Position numbers and translations under genes: made by a program. The notes beneath the pieces are model-generated. The model saw only the letters and a program-made list of their open reading frames with translations, did no database searches and was not told the DNA's origin. Source: Salegentibacter salarius (lineage in GTDB: Bacteria > Bacteroidota > Bacteroidia > Flavobacteriales > Flavobacteriaceae). Taken from it: a stretch of DNA of 64,000 nucleotides. Numbering within the stretch: position 1 is the stretch's first letter; the number at the start of each line of letters is the position of its first letter. Shown here in pieces: positions 54,346-62,741 of the stretch. The DNA lies in contig NZ_FVZF01000009.1 in NCBI RefSeq assembly GCF_900168265.1, positions 1 to 64,000 of the forward strand, read 5' to 3'.

Positions 54346-54800
54346 TAAGAATTTTTGTTTTGCGTTTTGTTATTATTTGAAATTGAATCGCGTGGAACCT
54401 CATAATATATCTTTAATTTCTTACGACCAAATTTCCTGGCTTTTTTGACGTCCTCACCCATATAGATATCAATTTTATTTTTCCATCTATAATGCATTTT
54501 ATCTTTAACTCGAAAAACCCCTTCAAAACCTTCTATTTTAACCGGCGTGTCGTGATCTAAACCTTTTTTTATTAGATCTCGGGAAACTGCAATAGCTTTT
54601 AGTCCGGGTTTTAGAGTATCTCCCCAGGCAGTTATATTAGCACCGCCGGCACCCGTTTGCCAACTCACCGAGTTATATGCTGAAGCAGAAACTTCTAAGG
54701 TATCCCAAACTGTGGGTGATTCGGAATTTTTATTATTAAAATTACAAGCTGAAAAGCTGAAGTAAAAAATTACCAGATACACAATTACTCCAACTTTCAT
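54345..54800 (-). CDS. 3D-domain lipoprotein
   Basis: 151 residues, lipobox FSAC (Cys18). The 3D (Asp-Asp-Asp) domain occupies about 50-135: WGDTLKPGLKAIAVSRDLIKKG near residue 60, EGVFRVKDKMHYRWKNKIDIYMGE with the Asp residues, and ARKFGRKKLKIYY. 3D domains occur in MltA-type lytic transglycosylases and in stationary-phase wall factors, so a peptidoglycan role in the periplasm is likely. It precedes the ligand-gated channel and overlaps its start by 1 base, so the two may be co-translated; a functional link is not established. Confidence 0.85.
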   Translation of the reverse strand: MKVGVIVYLVIFYFSFSACNFNNKNSESPTVWDTLEVSASAYNSVSWQTGAGGANITAWGDTLKPGLKAIAVSRDLIKKGLDHDTPVKIEGFEGVFRVKDKMHYRWKNKIDIYMGEDVKKARKFGRKKLKIYYEVPRDSISNNNKTQNKNS

Positions 54801-54825
54801 AACTTATATTTTTTTAATTATTATT

Positions 54826-56292
54826 CTAGCTCAGCTTCCAACCATCCCGGTATTCTCTGCGTACAAATTGATTAGCATCGTCGAAATTAGTTACCCGCAT
54901 ATTTTCTGAATCCCAAAGCATTTTTATATCACGCCCAGGATAATTATAGTATACGTCTCCATTAGCACGCTTTTGTTCATTTCTTACATCGTAACCTCTA
55001 ATAGCCAGGTTAGCAATCAAAAGCGTTTCAGTTAATGGTCCTGCAATTTCAAAAGGAGAACTCAAGTCTTTTTTCCCGTAGCCCGCGATCGCTCCTTCTA
55101 CCCATTGTGCATAATGCCCTTCTTCTCCGCCGGGCACGCGATCATATTTTTCGGTTACATTAACTTCATCGGTTTTTGAAGTTGGTAATAAACGTGGATT
55201 TCTACCATAAGTGCCACACATCATTTTTCCTTTATCCCCAATAAATAAAACGCCGTTGCCACCATCGCCGAAAGTTTCATTTGGGCCAAGTTCTTCCGGT
55301 CTCTTTGGTTTAATTCCGCCGTCCATCCAATGCAAAGTTACATCTTCACTGGTTTTTTCGGTTTTAGGGAAAGTCATTACCGCATGACTTGATGGCGGAC
55401 AACTTTCAGGGAAATATCCTCTTTTAAATTCATCTACATAAACACTTCCCACACTACACTGAACATCTTTAGGATGGCCCAGGCCTAAAACACGATATGG
55501 TGCTTCAATTAAATGGCAGCCCATATCGCCAAGTGCCCCGGTACCATAATCCCACCAGCCACGCCAGTTAAAAGGAACCAGGCCTTCTATATAGTTTTTA
55601 TAAGGAGCGGTATTCAACCATAAATCCCAGTCTAAACCTTCAGGAACGGCGGTTGTTTTGCCTTTTGGCCAGGGAATTCCCTGTGGCCAAACGGGGCGAT
55701 CTGTCCACACATAAACGGTATGCACTTTTCCTATTAGATCGGCGTCGTACCATTCACGCATTTTTCTAACTCCGTCGCCAGAAGCTCCCTGGTTTCCCAT
55801 TTGGGTAACCACTTGATATTTTTCTGCAGCTTCAGTTAGTTGCCTGGCTTCATAAATATCGTGTGTTAAAGGCTTTTGAACATAAACCGGTTTCCCTAGT
55901 TCCATAGCGGCCAGTGCCTGTACAGCATGGCCATGATCTGGAGTTGAAATAGAAACGGCATCTATATTTTTTGCTTCTTTTTCTAACATTTCCCGGTAAT
56001 CGGTATAAAACTTCGCTTTTGGAAATCGAGCTATAGAATTTGCAGCTCTTCTTTTATCTACATCACATAAAAAACCAATATCGGCCTTTCCAGACTGATA
56101 AAAACTATTGATATCACTCTCACCTTTTCCTCCTACTCCAATTCCGGCAACCACCAATTTATCACTAGGTGCTAAAAACCCGGGGCCACCCATAACGTGC
56201 CTGGGAATAATACTAATTCCGGCAGTAGCCAATGCTGTGGTTTTCAAAAAACTTCTTCTGGAATTTGATTTTGGGGCGTGCTTTTCTTTCAT
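54826..56292 (-). CDS. Tat-exported Gfo/Idh/MocA-family oxidoreductase
   Basis: 488 residues. The twin-arginine signal NSRRSFLKTTALATAG (about residues 10-25) targets it to the periplasm folded with cofactor. The Rossmann part reads VVAGIGVGGKGESDI, with STPDHGHAVQALAAMELGKPVYVQKPLTHD containing the family's EKP-type Lys position (here QKP). Substrate-domain blocks are WWDYGTGALGDMGCHLIEAPY and GHYAQWVEGAIAGY. Such proteins oxidise or act on sugars; in some pathways they work with DUF1080 proteins on 3-keto-glycosides. The substrate is unknown. Confidence 0.92.
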   Translation of the reverse strand: MKEKHAPKSNSRRSFLKTTALATAGISIIPRHVMGGPGFLAPSDKLVVAGIGVGGKGESDINSFYQSGKADIGFLCDVDKRRAANSIARFPKAKFYTDYREMLEKEAKNIDAVSISTPDHGHAVQALAAMELGKPVYVQKPLTHDIYEARQLTEAAEKYQVVTQMGNQGASGDGVRKMREWYDADLIGKVHTVYVWTDRPVWPQGIPWPKGKTTAVPEGLDWDLWLNTAPYKNYIEGLVPFNWRGWWDYGTGALGDMGCHLIEAPYRVLGLGHPKDVQCSVGSVYVDEFKRGYFPESCPPSSHAVMTFPKTEKTSEDVTLHWMDGGIKPKRPEELGPNETFGDGGNGVLFIGDKGKMMCGTYGRNPRLLPTSKTDEVNVTEKYDRVPGGEEGHYAQWVEGAIAGYGKKDLSSPFEIAGPLTETLLIANLAIRGYDVRNEQKRANGDVYYNYPGRDIKMLWDSENMRVTNFDDANQFVRREYRDGWKLS

Positions 56293-56492
56293 CTTTTCGG
56301 AATATTTAATTGTAGTAGATTAGGTTTTACGCTATAATTTTCTAAAAGTTAAGTTAATAAATGTATTTACTTATTACCGAAATTCCAATTTTAATATTAA
56401 GCCTTTGTCTTTCAACGCCTAGCATTGAAAAAAAATATACTAATCGAAATGTTAATGTTTTTTTAAGGTTTAGGGATTATAACTGCTACAAT

Positions 56493-56522
56493 TTGGAAGC
56501 GAATCTAATAACTGTACCTTTG
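56493..56522 (+). promoter_or_regulatory. Bacteroidota promoter of the FKBP gene
   Basis: TTG at 56493-56495, 19 bases, then TACCTTTG at 56515-56522. It is an exact TTG-N19-TAnnTTTG match, 58 bases before the ATG at 56581, which implies a 5' leader of about 50 bases. Confidence 0.8.
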
Positions 56523-56580
56523 CAATCTTTAACGGGTAGCATATTAAGAATGCCCATTATAATTTTTGAAAAACAACATT

Positions 56581-57012
56581 ATGAGTCAAGTAAAAGCAAA
56601 TGACACGGTAAAGGTACATTACACAGGTAAACTAGCTGACGGGCAGGTTTTTGACAGCTCTGTAGAAAGAGGTGAGCCTATAGAGTTTACAATGGGACAG
56701 GGACAACTAATTCCTGGTTTCGAAAAAGGCCTTATCGATATGGAAGTGAACGAAAAGAAAACCATAAATATTCCTAAAGAAGAAGCTTACGGAGAGCCGA
56801 GAGAAGAGCTTGTACAAGAAGTACAAAAAAGCCAGCTTCCGGAAGAAATTAAGCCGGAAGTAGGAATGGGACTTGTTTCTAAAAGCCCTGACGGTCAGGA
56901 AATGAACCTTGTGGTTAAAGATGTAAAAGAAGACACTATTGTGGTAGATGGAAATCACCCACTAGCAGGAAAAGACCTGGTATTTGATCTTGAAGTTGTA
57001 GAGATCAAGTAA
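56581..57012 (+). CDS. SlyD-type FKBP peptidyl-prolyl isomerase
   Basis: 143 residues from ATG 56581 (MSQVKANDTVKVHYTG). An upstream TTG at 56566 is rejected because the domain starts exactly at this ATG. The FKBP core reads VHYTGKLADGQVFDSS, IEFTMGQGQLIPGFEKGLIDM and NIPKEEAYGEPREELVQ. An insert-in-flap domain follows (about 70-120), and the C-terminal strands NHPLAGKDLVFDLEVVEIK. It speeds Pro isomerisation and helps folding in the cytoplasm. There is no His-rich tail of E. coli SlyD. Promoter and terminator are both clear, so it is a single-gene unit. Confidence 0.95.
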   Translation: MSQVKANDTVKVHYTGKLADGQVFDSSVERGEPIEFTMGQGQLIPGFEKGLIDMEVNEKKTINIPKEEAYGEPREELVQEVQKSQLPEEIKPEVGMGLVSKSPDGQEMNLVVKDVKEDTIVVDGNHPLAGKDLVFDLEVVEIK

Positions 57013-57031
57013 GTTTTTATAACGTATATAC

Positions 57032-57066
57032 AAAAGCCCGAAGCCTCCTGGTTTCGGGCTTTTTTG
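57032..57066 (+). terminator. Terminator of FKBP gene
   Basis: AAAAGCCCGAA (57032-57042) pairs with TTCGGGCTTTT (57053-57063), followed by a T-run. Confidence 0.88.
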
Positions 57067-57256
57067 TTTTATAATTGGAAAAATTTAATATAAGGAAATC
57101 GAAAATGTTTCTTTCAAGACAATTTTTTGAATTTCTGAATAATCCATAAATAATAAAAGCTCGATTATAGGGTAAGGTTTGGGTTAAGGTTTTGATAATA
57201 ATTTTAGTTTGCCTTTTATGATTCCTATCTTAGAGTCAAATCAAAAAATTAGTATT

Positions 57257-57670
57257 ATGAAAAGAAATGGAACCGCAATTTGGAAAGGTAATCTTAAAGA
57301 AGGTAAAGGAACAATTAGCACCCAAAGTGGTGTTCTAGATAAAACGCAATACTCTTTTAAAACCAGGTTTGAAGATGGTAAAGGCACCAATCCTGAAGAA
57401 CTTATAGGCGCTGCACATTCGGGATGTTTTACGATGCAGCTTTCGGCAAATCTTACTGAAGAAGGTTTTGAACCGGATGAATTGGAAACTAAATCTGAAA
57501 TCACTTTTGAAGATGGCGCCGTGAAAAAGTCGCACTTAATTTTAAAAGCAAAAGTAAAAAATATAGAGAAAGTGCAGTTTGAAAAAATAGCCAATGATGC
57601 TAAGGAAAACTGTCCAATCTCTAAATTACTGGATACTGAAATTACATTAGAATCTGAATTGATTCAATAA
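57257..57670 (+). CDS. OsmC-family peroxiredoxin-like protein
   Basis: 137 residues from ATG 57257 (MKRNGTAIWKGNLKEGKG). The reading frame extends upstream to 57209, but the family starts here. OsmC landmarks are present: TNPEELIGAAHSGCFTMQLSANL with the first redox Cys (near residue 54) and AKENCPISKLL with the second (near residue 119). It reduces organic peroxides. It is followed by a family A repeat and converges on the amidohydrolase gene. Confidence 0.93.
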   Translation: MKRNGTAIWKGNLKEGKGTISTQSGVLDKTQYSFKTRFEDGKGTNPEELIGAAHSGCFTMQLSANLTEEGFEPDELETKSEITFEDGAVKKSHLILKAKVKNIEKVQFEKIANDAKENCPISKLLDTEITLESELIQ

Positions 57671-57710
57671 GGTTTTGAAAAAATCTTAAAAGAAGGTAAA
57701 AAAGAATTAT

Positions 57711-57840
57711 AGGAGGTTGGCTAAAACGTGTACATCTCGTCATTCTGAATTTATTTCAGAATCTAAGTTAAGGATGATCAAATCATGTTAGAAGCTGAAA
57801 CAAGTTCAGCTTGACGAAATAAACTTTTAGACAACCTCTT
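57711..57840. repeat. Family A double-hairpin element between convergent genes
   Basis: An outer stem, AGGAGGTTGGCTAAAA near 57711 with CTTTTAGACAACCTCTT near 57824, encloses two inverted halves. The first, near 57738, has TTCTGAATTTATTTCAGAA; the second, near 57790, has GCTGAAACAAGTTCAGC. The 3' arm reaches the stop of the amidohydrolase gene (57839). Confidence 0.8.
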
Positions 57841-58537
57841 ACTTATTAAAAGCTAACGCATATTCCTCTTTTAAAGCTAGAAATACTTGCTCCTTAAGAG
57901 CTGAGTTCATTTTGTTATTATTCACAAATTTCTGGTTTACTTCCAATTCAATTCCCATATAATTTTCAGGAAATCTATTTCGTAAATAGGTAGTAAATCC
58001 ATCTGCTTTTCCCAAATAAGGGTAATTAAACCTGATTTTTAAATCGGGATTTTGATCCTTTAAATTTCGTTTAAAATTTATACAGAATTCCTTTTCGCCA
58101 ATCCTTGAAGGATCATAAAGTAGCCCAATATCTGTATTTCTAATCTCTTCGTTTAAATTTGGAGTAAAAGTGTGCACCGAAAAATGTAGCACCTTCTCTC
58201 CTTTTTCGATTAAGCTTGAAATTTGCTTTTCTATCGAATTTCGATAAGGAAAATAGTATTCGTCTAAAAGCTTAGTTTTCGAAGTTTTAGAGAGGTTTTT
58301 AGTGAATTCGGAAAATAAATTAGAATGACCTTTAGATCTATTTACTTCTACTAGCAAACGTCCCGTTTCATGAAAAGATGAAAAATCGGCTAAGTCCTTC
58401 AGCTCATTAAACAAATCTAAGGCACCGGGATCATAGCCACGATGAGATTCCAGAGTTTCCCTGGCATTACTAAATAAATCCTGATATTCCTGCGGAATAG
58501 TATTGAAAGCGTGCTCGCAGGTTAGAATAAGTTTCAC
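57839..58537 (-). CDS. N-formylglutamate amidohydrolase-family hydrolase
   Basis: 232 residues. The family is a Zn-dependent amidase related to HutG. Visible are LILTCEHAFNTIPQEY at the start, with the conserved CEH metal/catalytic site, HRGYDPGALDLF near residue 33, EVNRSKGHSNLFS near 65, and HFSVHTFTPNLN near 120. The GCS2 gene upstream overlaps it by 4 bases (ATGA). In such clusters the enzyme may trim the amide or peptide bond made by the ATP-grasp ligase. It is not expected to be histidine degradation, since no hut genes are present. Confidence 0.88.
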   Translation of the reverse strand: MKLILTCEHAFNTIPQEYQDLFSNARETLESHRGYDPGALDLFNELKDLADFSSFHETGRLLVEVNRSKGHSNLFSEFTKNLSKTSKTKLLDEYYFPYRNSIEKQISSLIEKGEKVLHFSVHTFTPNLNEEIRNTDIGLLYDPSRIGEKEFCINFKRNLKDQNPDLKIRFNYPYLGKADGFTTYLRNRFPENYMGIELEVNQKFVNNNKMNSALKEQVFLALKEEYALAFNK

Positions 58538-59754
58538 GGATTAAAGAATTTATTTTCTTCCAGGCAATCTGCTAGCTCAAAATAGGTTTTTCTGATATTT
58601 TCTTCTGAAAAATCATTTCCCACTGCTTTTAAAATTCGGGTAGAAAGACTCCCATTGTTCAATAAAAATTTGATACTCTGCTGGTGTTTTTCCGCGATGT
58701 TTCTTTTTACTTTTGAAAATAAAATACGCCAAATTTTTTTCACTTCTATCGTTTGTGAAAGTCCAAAAATCTTGAGGTAGTTCTTATTACTGATTTTAGT
58801 ATTTTCAGCATCTTTAATTATGGCATCAAAAATCTCAAAAAGCTCATTTTCGTGCCATTTTTTCTGATCTTTTGTAGAGATCAATTCTTCACTAACCAGC
58901 AGCTTTAAACATTCTATGATAAAAATGGCAATCGCCAAATCTGCTTTGGGACATTCCTGAACATCTATAACACGAATTTCTATAGCATTCCTGTCAAATC
59001 GTGCAATAGCTCCACGGGAATTCAAAAAGTGATGGTCCAGGATATTTTCGGTATCGTGAGGTTTTATTGCTTTATTGATCGGTTCAAAAATAGTTTTGTA
59101 ATAATCGTCTTTAGAAAAAACCTGCTCCGGAATTACCTTTCCAGTCATTTGCGGAATTTCCTTTTGGTTGGTCTTATATACCTGCATCCTGGCATCTTTA
59201 AAACCGGTATCTTTTCCTTCAAAAATAGGAGAACTGGCACTTAATGCCGGGATAATAGGTAAAAGTAAACGAACCGCAGCATGTAATTTTTCAAATTCTG
59301 CATCATTAAAAAACGGAAGGTTAATATGCATACTTTGCACATTGCTCCAACCGTGGCCGCTGCAATCAAAAATTCTGTTGTAAAGTGAATAAATCTTACT
59401 GGAACTATGCTTCCATAATTGGGTTTCAGTTTCAGGATTCATTAAAGGATGTGCCGCCGAAGGTAAAAGCATGGTATTTTTTTTCTTCAGCAAAAGATTT
59501 ACTTCCTTTATATTTTCAGCAAAAAGCAGATCTAAGTTTTCTATATCTCCGGTTGGACCATTCGTTTTAAGTTCTACTACATGCGCTACCAGCTCGTTGC
59601 TCCATTCAATTTTACCGTTTTCGATATCTGAAGTGATTTCGCCATTTTTACTAATAAAAAGCTGATCTACGATTGGATTCACTTTGAAGCTAAACGTATT
59701 GATAAGCATATATTCCAGTTCAATTCCAAAAACTTCAAAAAGATGATATTTCAT
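58534..59754 (-). CDS. GCS2-family glutamate-cysteine-ligase-like carboxylate-amine ligase
   Basis: 406 residues. The glutamine-synthetase-like fold of GCS2 (YbdK type) is visible: FGIELEYMLI (metal-binding Glu pair) at the start, WSNELVAHVVELKTNGP near residue 50, VQSMHINLPF near 138 and IARFDRNAIEIRVIDVQECPKADLAI near 250, where the basic and acidic residues bind ATP. Its neighbours are an ATP-grasp ligase upstream (gap 2 bases) and an amidohydrolase downstream (overlap 4), so the three act as a unit. It should join a carboxylate, perhaps glutamate, to an amine. The real substrate is not known; glutathione synthesis is less likely. Confidence 0.88.
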   Translation of the reverse strand: MKYHLFEVFGIELEYMLINTFSFKVNPIVDQLFISKNGEITSDIENGKIEWSNELVAHVVELKTNGPTGDIENLDLLFAENIKEVNLLLKKKNTMLLPSAAHPLMNPETETQLWKHSSSKIYSLYNRIFDCSGHGWSNVQSMHINLPFFNDAEFEKLHAAVRLLLPIIPALSASSPIFEGKDTGFKDARMQVYKTNQKEIPQMTGKVIPEQVFSKDDYYKTIFEPINKAIKPHDTENILDHHFLNSRGAIARFDRNAIEIRVIDVQECPKADLAIAIFIIECLKLLVSEELISTKDQKKWHENELFEIFDAIIKDAENTKISNKNYLKIFGLSQTIEVKKIWRILFSKVKRNIAEKHQQSIKFLLNNGSLSTRILKAVGNDFSEENIRKTYFELADCLEENKFFNP

Positions 59755-59756
59755 AA

Positions 59757-61208
59757 TTACTTCTTTTCTAATCGTTCTTTTAATGCCGAAATAATGTCGA
59801 TATAAACCTGATCGCCATAGTACCCGTCTTCTACGCCAAAATCGATGTTCGGATTATCATTTATTTCAATCACAAGCGGCTTTCCTCCTACTTCTTTGAT
59901 ATCTATCCCGTATAGTCCTTTTCCCATTAATTTAGCCGATTTTAATGCGGCTTCCAATATTTTCTTCGGAACCTTTTCTATAGGTAAACAATCGGCATTT
60001 CCGTCCTGGTCGTCTTTCACTTTTGCGTCCCAGTTGTAGATCTGCCAGTGGCCTTTGGCCATATAATATCGGCAGGCATAAAAAGGTTTATTGTCTAAAA
60101 TTCCTATTCTCCAGTCATATTCAGAAGGAGAAAATTCCTGGGCAATAACAAGTTCAGATTTTTTAAGCATCGTGGTAACCAACTCCTGATATTCAGCAGG
60201 TGTTGTAGCCTTCTTTACTCCGAAAGAAAAAGTAGAATCCGGAGATTTTAAAACCACCGGCAGTCCTGTAATTTCCAAAACCTTATCTATATTTTCTTTA
60301 TGAACTATCAATGTTTTTGGTGTAGGAATATTGGCATTCTCCAATGCTTCGGCCATAAAAACCTTGTTGCAACATTTAAGAATGGCATCGGGATAATCTA
60401 CAATGGCGATGCCTTCCTGCTGGGCTTTCCTGGCAAACGCATAGGCTTCATTATTCACTTCGGTACTTTGACGAATAAACAATGCATCAAAAGCCGATAA
60501 ACGTGAGAGATCTTTTGGAGAAATTATTTCTACATAGAAGTTCATCTTTTCAGCGATCTCCACAAATTTCTTTAATGCTTTAGCATTACTTGGTGGAGCA
60601 GGATCTTCGGGTTGTACTAAAATTGCCAGATCAAATTCAGCAGTATTGGCTCGCGGAGTATCGTAGCGCTTTTTAGCAAAATATTGGGCTGCAAACACAT
60701 ACATGCTTTCCAAATGTTCTTGCGGAATTTCAGCTTCAGAAATCGCTTTAATACTTTTAATATTCCATTTCGTGGTGAAATTGAATTTTACACGTAAGAA
60801 CGGGATCTGAAAATGTCGATGAAACATCGCACTCAGCTCCTTATATTTTTGCGCCACATTTTGACCAAAATAAATACTTAGGGTAAATTCCTGAGATTTA
60901 ATTCCCTTTAAGCTGGTTTGCATTAGATCGTCAAACTCCTCAGAAACTATTTTCACCAACTTTGGTTCTCTAAGATCCACAATATTTTTTACCGTTGGAA
61001 TCGCCAAATGACCTCGAGCTTCGGCTAAAAGTGATACGTAATATCCTTTAGACTGGTAAGAATAATCTTTACATAAATTAAAGATCCTCGCGTTTTTAAT
61101 CCTGGCAAATTCGGGGTTGGTGAGATAGGACTGCGCTGAAATAATCTCTATGTTATCCAGTGATAACTTCCACTTTTCAGGCTTATTAACTATAATATAT
61201 TTGTTCAT
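59757..61208 (-). CDS. RimK-like ATP-grasp ligase with N-terminal RimK-type domain
   Basis: 483 residues. Residues about 1-280 are an extended N-terminal region (AEARGHLAIPTVKNIVDL; FDLAILVQPEDPAPPSNAKALKKFVEIA). The ATP-grasp fold is about 285-480: NIPTPKTLIV, TGLPVVLKSPDSTFSFGVKK, EWRIGILDNKPFYACRYYM (here DWRIGIL), and GIDIKEVGGKPLVIEINDNPNID with the Mg-binding Glu-Asn. RimK-type ligases add glutamate or other amino acids to a carboxylate. It is the first gene of the three-gene operon. A -7 box lies 21 bases upstream. Confidence 0.9.
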   Translation of the reverse strand: MNKYIIVNKPEKWKLSLDNIEIISAQSYLTNPEFARIKNARIFNLCKDYSYQSKGYYVSLLAEARGHLAIPTVKNIVDLREPKLVKIVSEEFDDLMQTSLKGIKSQEFTLSIYFGQNVAQKYKELSAMFHRHFQIPFLRVKFNFTTKWNIKSIKAISEAEIPQEHLESMYVFAAQYFAKKRYDTPRANTAEFDLAILVQPEDPAPPSNAKALKKFVEIAEKMNFYVEIISPKDLSRLSAFDALFIRQSTEVNNEAYAFARKAQQEGIAIVDYPDAILKCCNKVFMAEALENANIPTPKTLIVHKENIDKVLEITGLPVVLKSPDSTFSFGVKKATTPAEYQELVTTMLKKSELVIAQEFSPSEYDWRIGILDNKPFYACRYYMAKGHWQIYNWDAKVKDDQDGNADCLPIEKVPKKILEAALKSAKLMGKGLYGIDIKEVGGKPLVIEINDNPNIDFGVEDGYYGDQVYIDIISALKERLEKK

Positions 61209-61228
61209 GGAATAATTGAAAATTCTAT

Positions 61229-61236
61229 CAAATGTA
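61229..61236 (-). promoter_or_regulatory. Probable -7 box of the RimK/GCS2/amidohydrolase operon
   Basis: On the minus strand TACATTTG fits TAnnTTTG, 21 bases before the start. At N19 the triplet is TTA instead of TTG, so the -33 box is imperfect. Confidence 0.5.
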
Positions 61237-61371
61237 GTCGAAAATCAAATACCTGTAAATAAATTTTGACTTGATTTTTGGATCAATATTCACCAAAACT
61301 GTGTATTCAATTTAATTCTTTAATTTTTATTAGTAATTTCAGGGCTTCACTAAAATTGAAATACACTATAT

Positions 61372-62661
61372 ATGAAATTAAAACTTTTTAGCCTTATCCT
61401 ATTATTTACGGGAACACTGGCATTTGCTCAACAAAATAGCGATGAAGCTCTGTTGAAAAAAGCCAAAGAAATTCACGAGAATATCATTACCATAGATACG
61501 CACGCCGATATTAATATCAATAATTTCACAGAAGACAGGAATTACACCATGGACCTGGGAAACCAGGTTACCCTTCCTAAAATGGAAGCCGGCGGACTTG
61601 ATGTTGCCTGGTTTATTGTGTATACCGGACAGGATGAACTTACCGACGAAGCCTTCACAGATGCCTACGAAAATGCGATGAGTAAGTTTGATGCAATCCA
61701 TAAACTGGTAGAAGACTTTGCCCCGGAACAAATAGGATTAGCCACCAACTCTCAGGAAGTACGCAAATTAGTTTCTGAAGGTAAAAAAGTTGCGATGATT
61801 GGGGTTGAAAATGGCTATTCTATAGGACTTGATGTCGAAAATGTAGAGAAATTCTATAATCTTGGCGCCAGGTATATGTCCCTTTCTCACCAGGGTCACA
61901 GCCAATTAAGTGATTCTAACACCGGTGAAGAAAATGACGAATGGTTACATAACGGACTTAGCAATTTAGGAAAAGAAGTAATTGCAGAAATGAATCGCCT
62001 GGGAATGATGATAGATGTTTCGCATCCTTCTAAAAAAGCTATCAAACAGATGTTCGAACTTTCAAAAGCACCGCTAATTGCTTCCCACTCTTCTGCACGC
62101 GAGCTTTGTAATCACAGTCGTAATTTAGATGATGAGCTTTTAATGTTATTTAAAGAACATGGTGGGGTTGTACAAACGGTTGCCTTTAGCGCATATGTAA
62201 ATACTGAAAAGGATAAAGCATTCTCCGAAGCAAGTGAAAAAGTTTATGAAGAAAAAGCTGCCGAAATGAATTTTGAAATTCTTCCACGAGATACTGTTAG
62301 AGCTATGAGTAATACTGAAAGAAATACTTATTATGCAGATTATCAAAAAGTGAGAAATGCAGCGTCTCCAGACATTGAGTTACTAAAAGAAGAAATCGAA
62401 CCTGTAGGAGTTTCAGACTTTGTAGACCATATAGATTATATGGTAGATTTAATAGGGATTGAGCACGTGGGTATAAGCTCAGATTTTGATGGCGGTGGCG
62501 GCATAGATGGCTGGGAAGATGCCTCAGAAACTTTAAATATTACCAAAGAATTAGTAAAAAGAGGTTATACCGAAGAGGAAATAGCCAAACTTTGGGGTGA
62601 GAATTTACTTAGAGTGATGGATGAAGTTGATACAGTAGCTGCCGAACTTCAGAAAGCATAA
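61372..62661 (+). CDS. Secreted membrane-dipeptidase family (M19) peptidase
   Basis: 429 residues, signal peptide ending LAFAQ. M19 zinc ligands and blocks are visible: TIDTHADIN (His-x-Asp), GVENGYSIG with the bridging Glu, YMSLSHQGHSQLSDSN, MIDVSHPSKKA and LIASHSSARELCNHSRN, ending VGISSDFDGGGGIDGW. It cleaves dipeptides, including those with D-residues, in the periplasm. It is divergent from the RimK/GCS2 operon across 163 bases. A shared peptide substrate is an inference. A terminator follows at 62681-62718. Confidence 0.94.
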   Translation: MKLKLFSLILLFTGTLAFAQQNSDEALLKKAKEIHENIITIDTHADININNFTEDRNYTMDLGNQVTLPKMEAGGLDVAWFIVYTGQDELTDEAFTDAYENAMSKFDAIHKLVEDFAPEQIGLATNSQEVRKLVSEGKKVAMIGVENGYSIGLDVENVEKFYNLGARYMSLSHQGHSQLSDSNTGEENDEWLHNGLSNLGKEVIAEMNRLGMMIDVSHPSKKAIKQMFELSKAPLIASHSSARELCNHSRNLDDELLMLFKEHGGVVQTVAFSAYVNTEKDKAFSEASEKVYEEKAAEMNFEILPRDTVRAMSNTERNTYYADYQKVRNAASPDIELLKEEIEPVGVSDFVDHIDYMVDLIGIEHVGISSDFDGGGGIDGWEDASETLNITKELVKRGYTEEEIAKLWGENLLRVMDEVDTVAAELQKA

Positions 62662-62680
62662 ATTCTAAAGTTTAAAAATT

Positions 62681-62718
62681 AAAAAGCCTGTCCGGTAAAT
62701 TTACCAGACAGGCTTTTT
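62681..62718. terminator. Bidirectional terminator
   Basis: AAAAAGCCTGTC (62681-62692) pairs with GACAGGCTTTTT (62707-62718). A/T tracts on both ends serve the dipeptidase and the convergent PfpI-family gene. Confidence 0.88.
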
Positions 62719-62741
62719 AATTCTAATATCTCAATTTAAGA

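Noticed and set aside
57839-58537. Histidine utilisation (hutG)
   Set aside because: No hutH, hutU or hutI nearby; the gene is fused by overlap into an amidoligase operon.
58534-59754. gshA of ordinary glutathione synthesis
   Set aside because: It is GCS2-type and sits with RimK-like and amidohydrolase genes; no gshB-like glutathione synthetase with the classical fold is seen.
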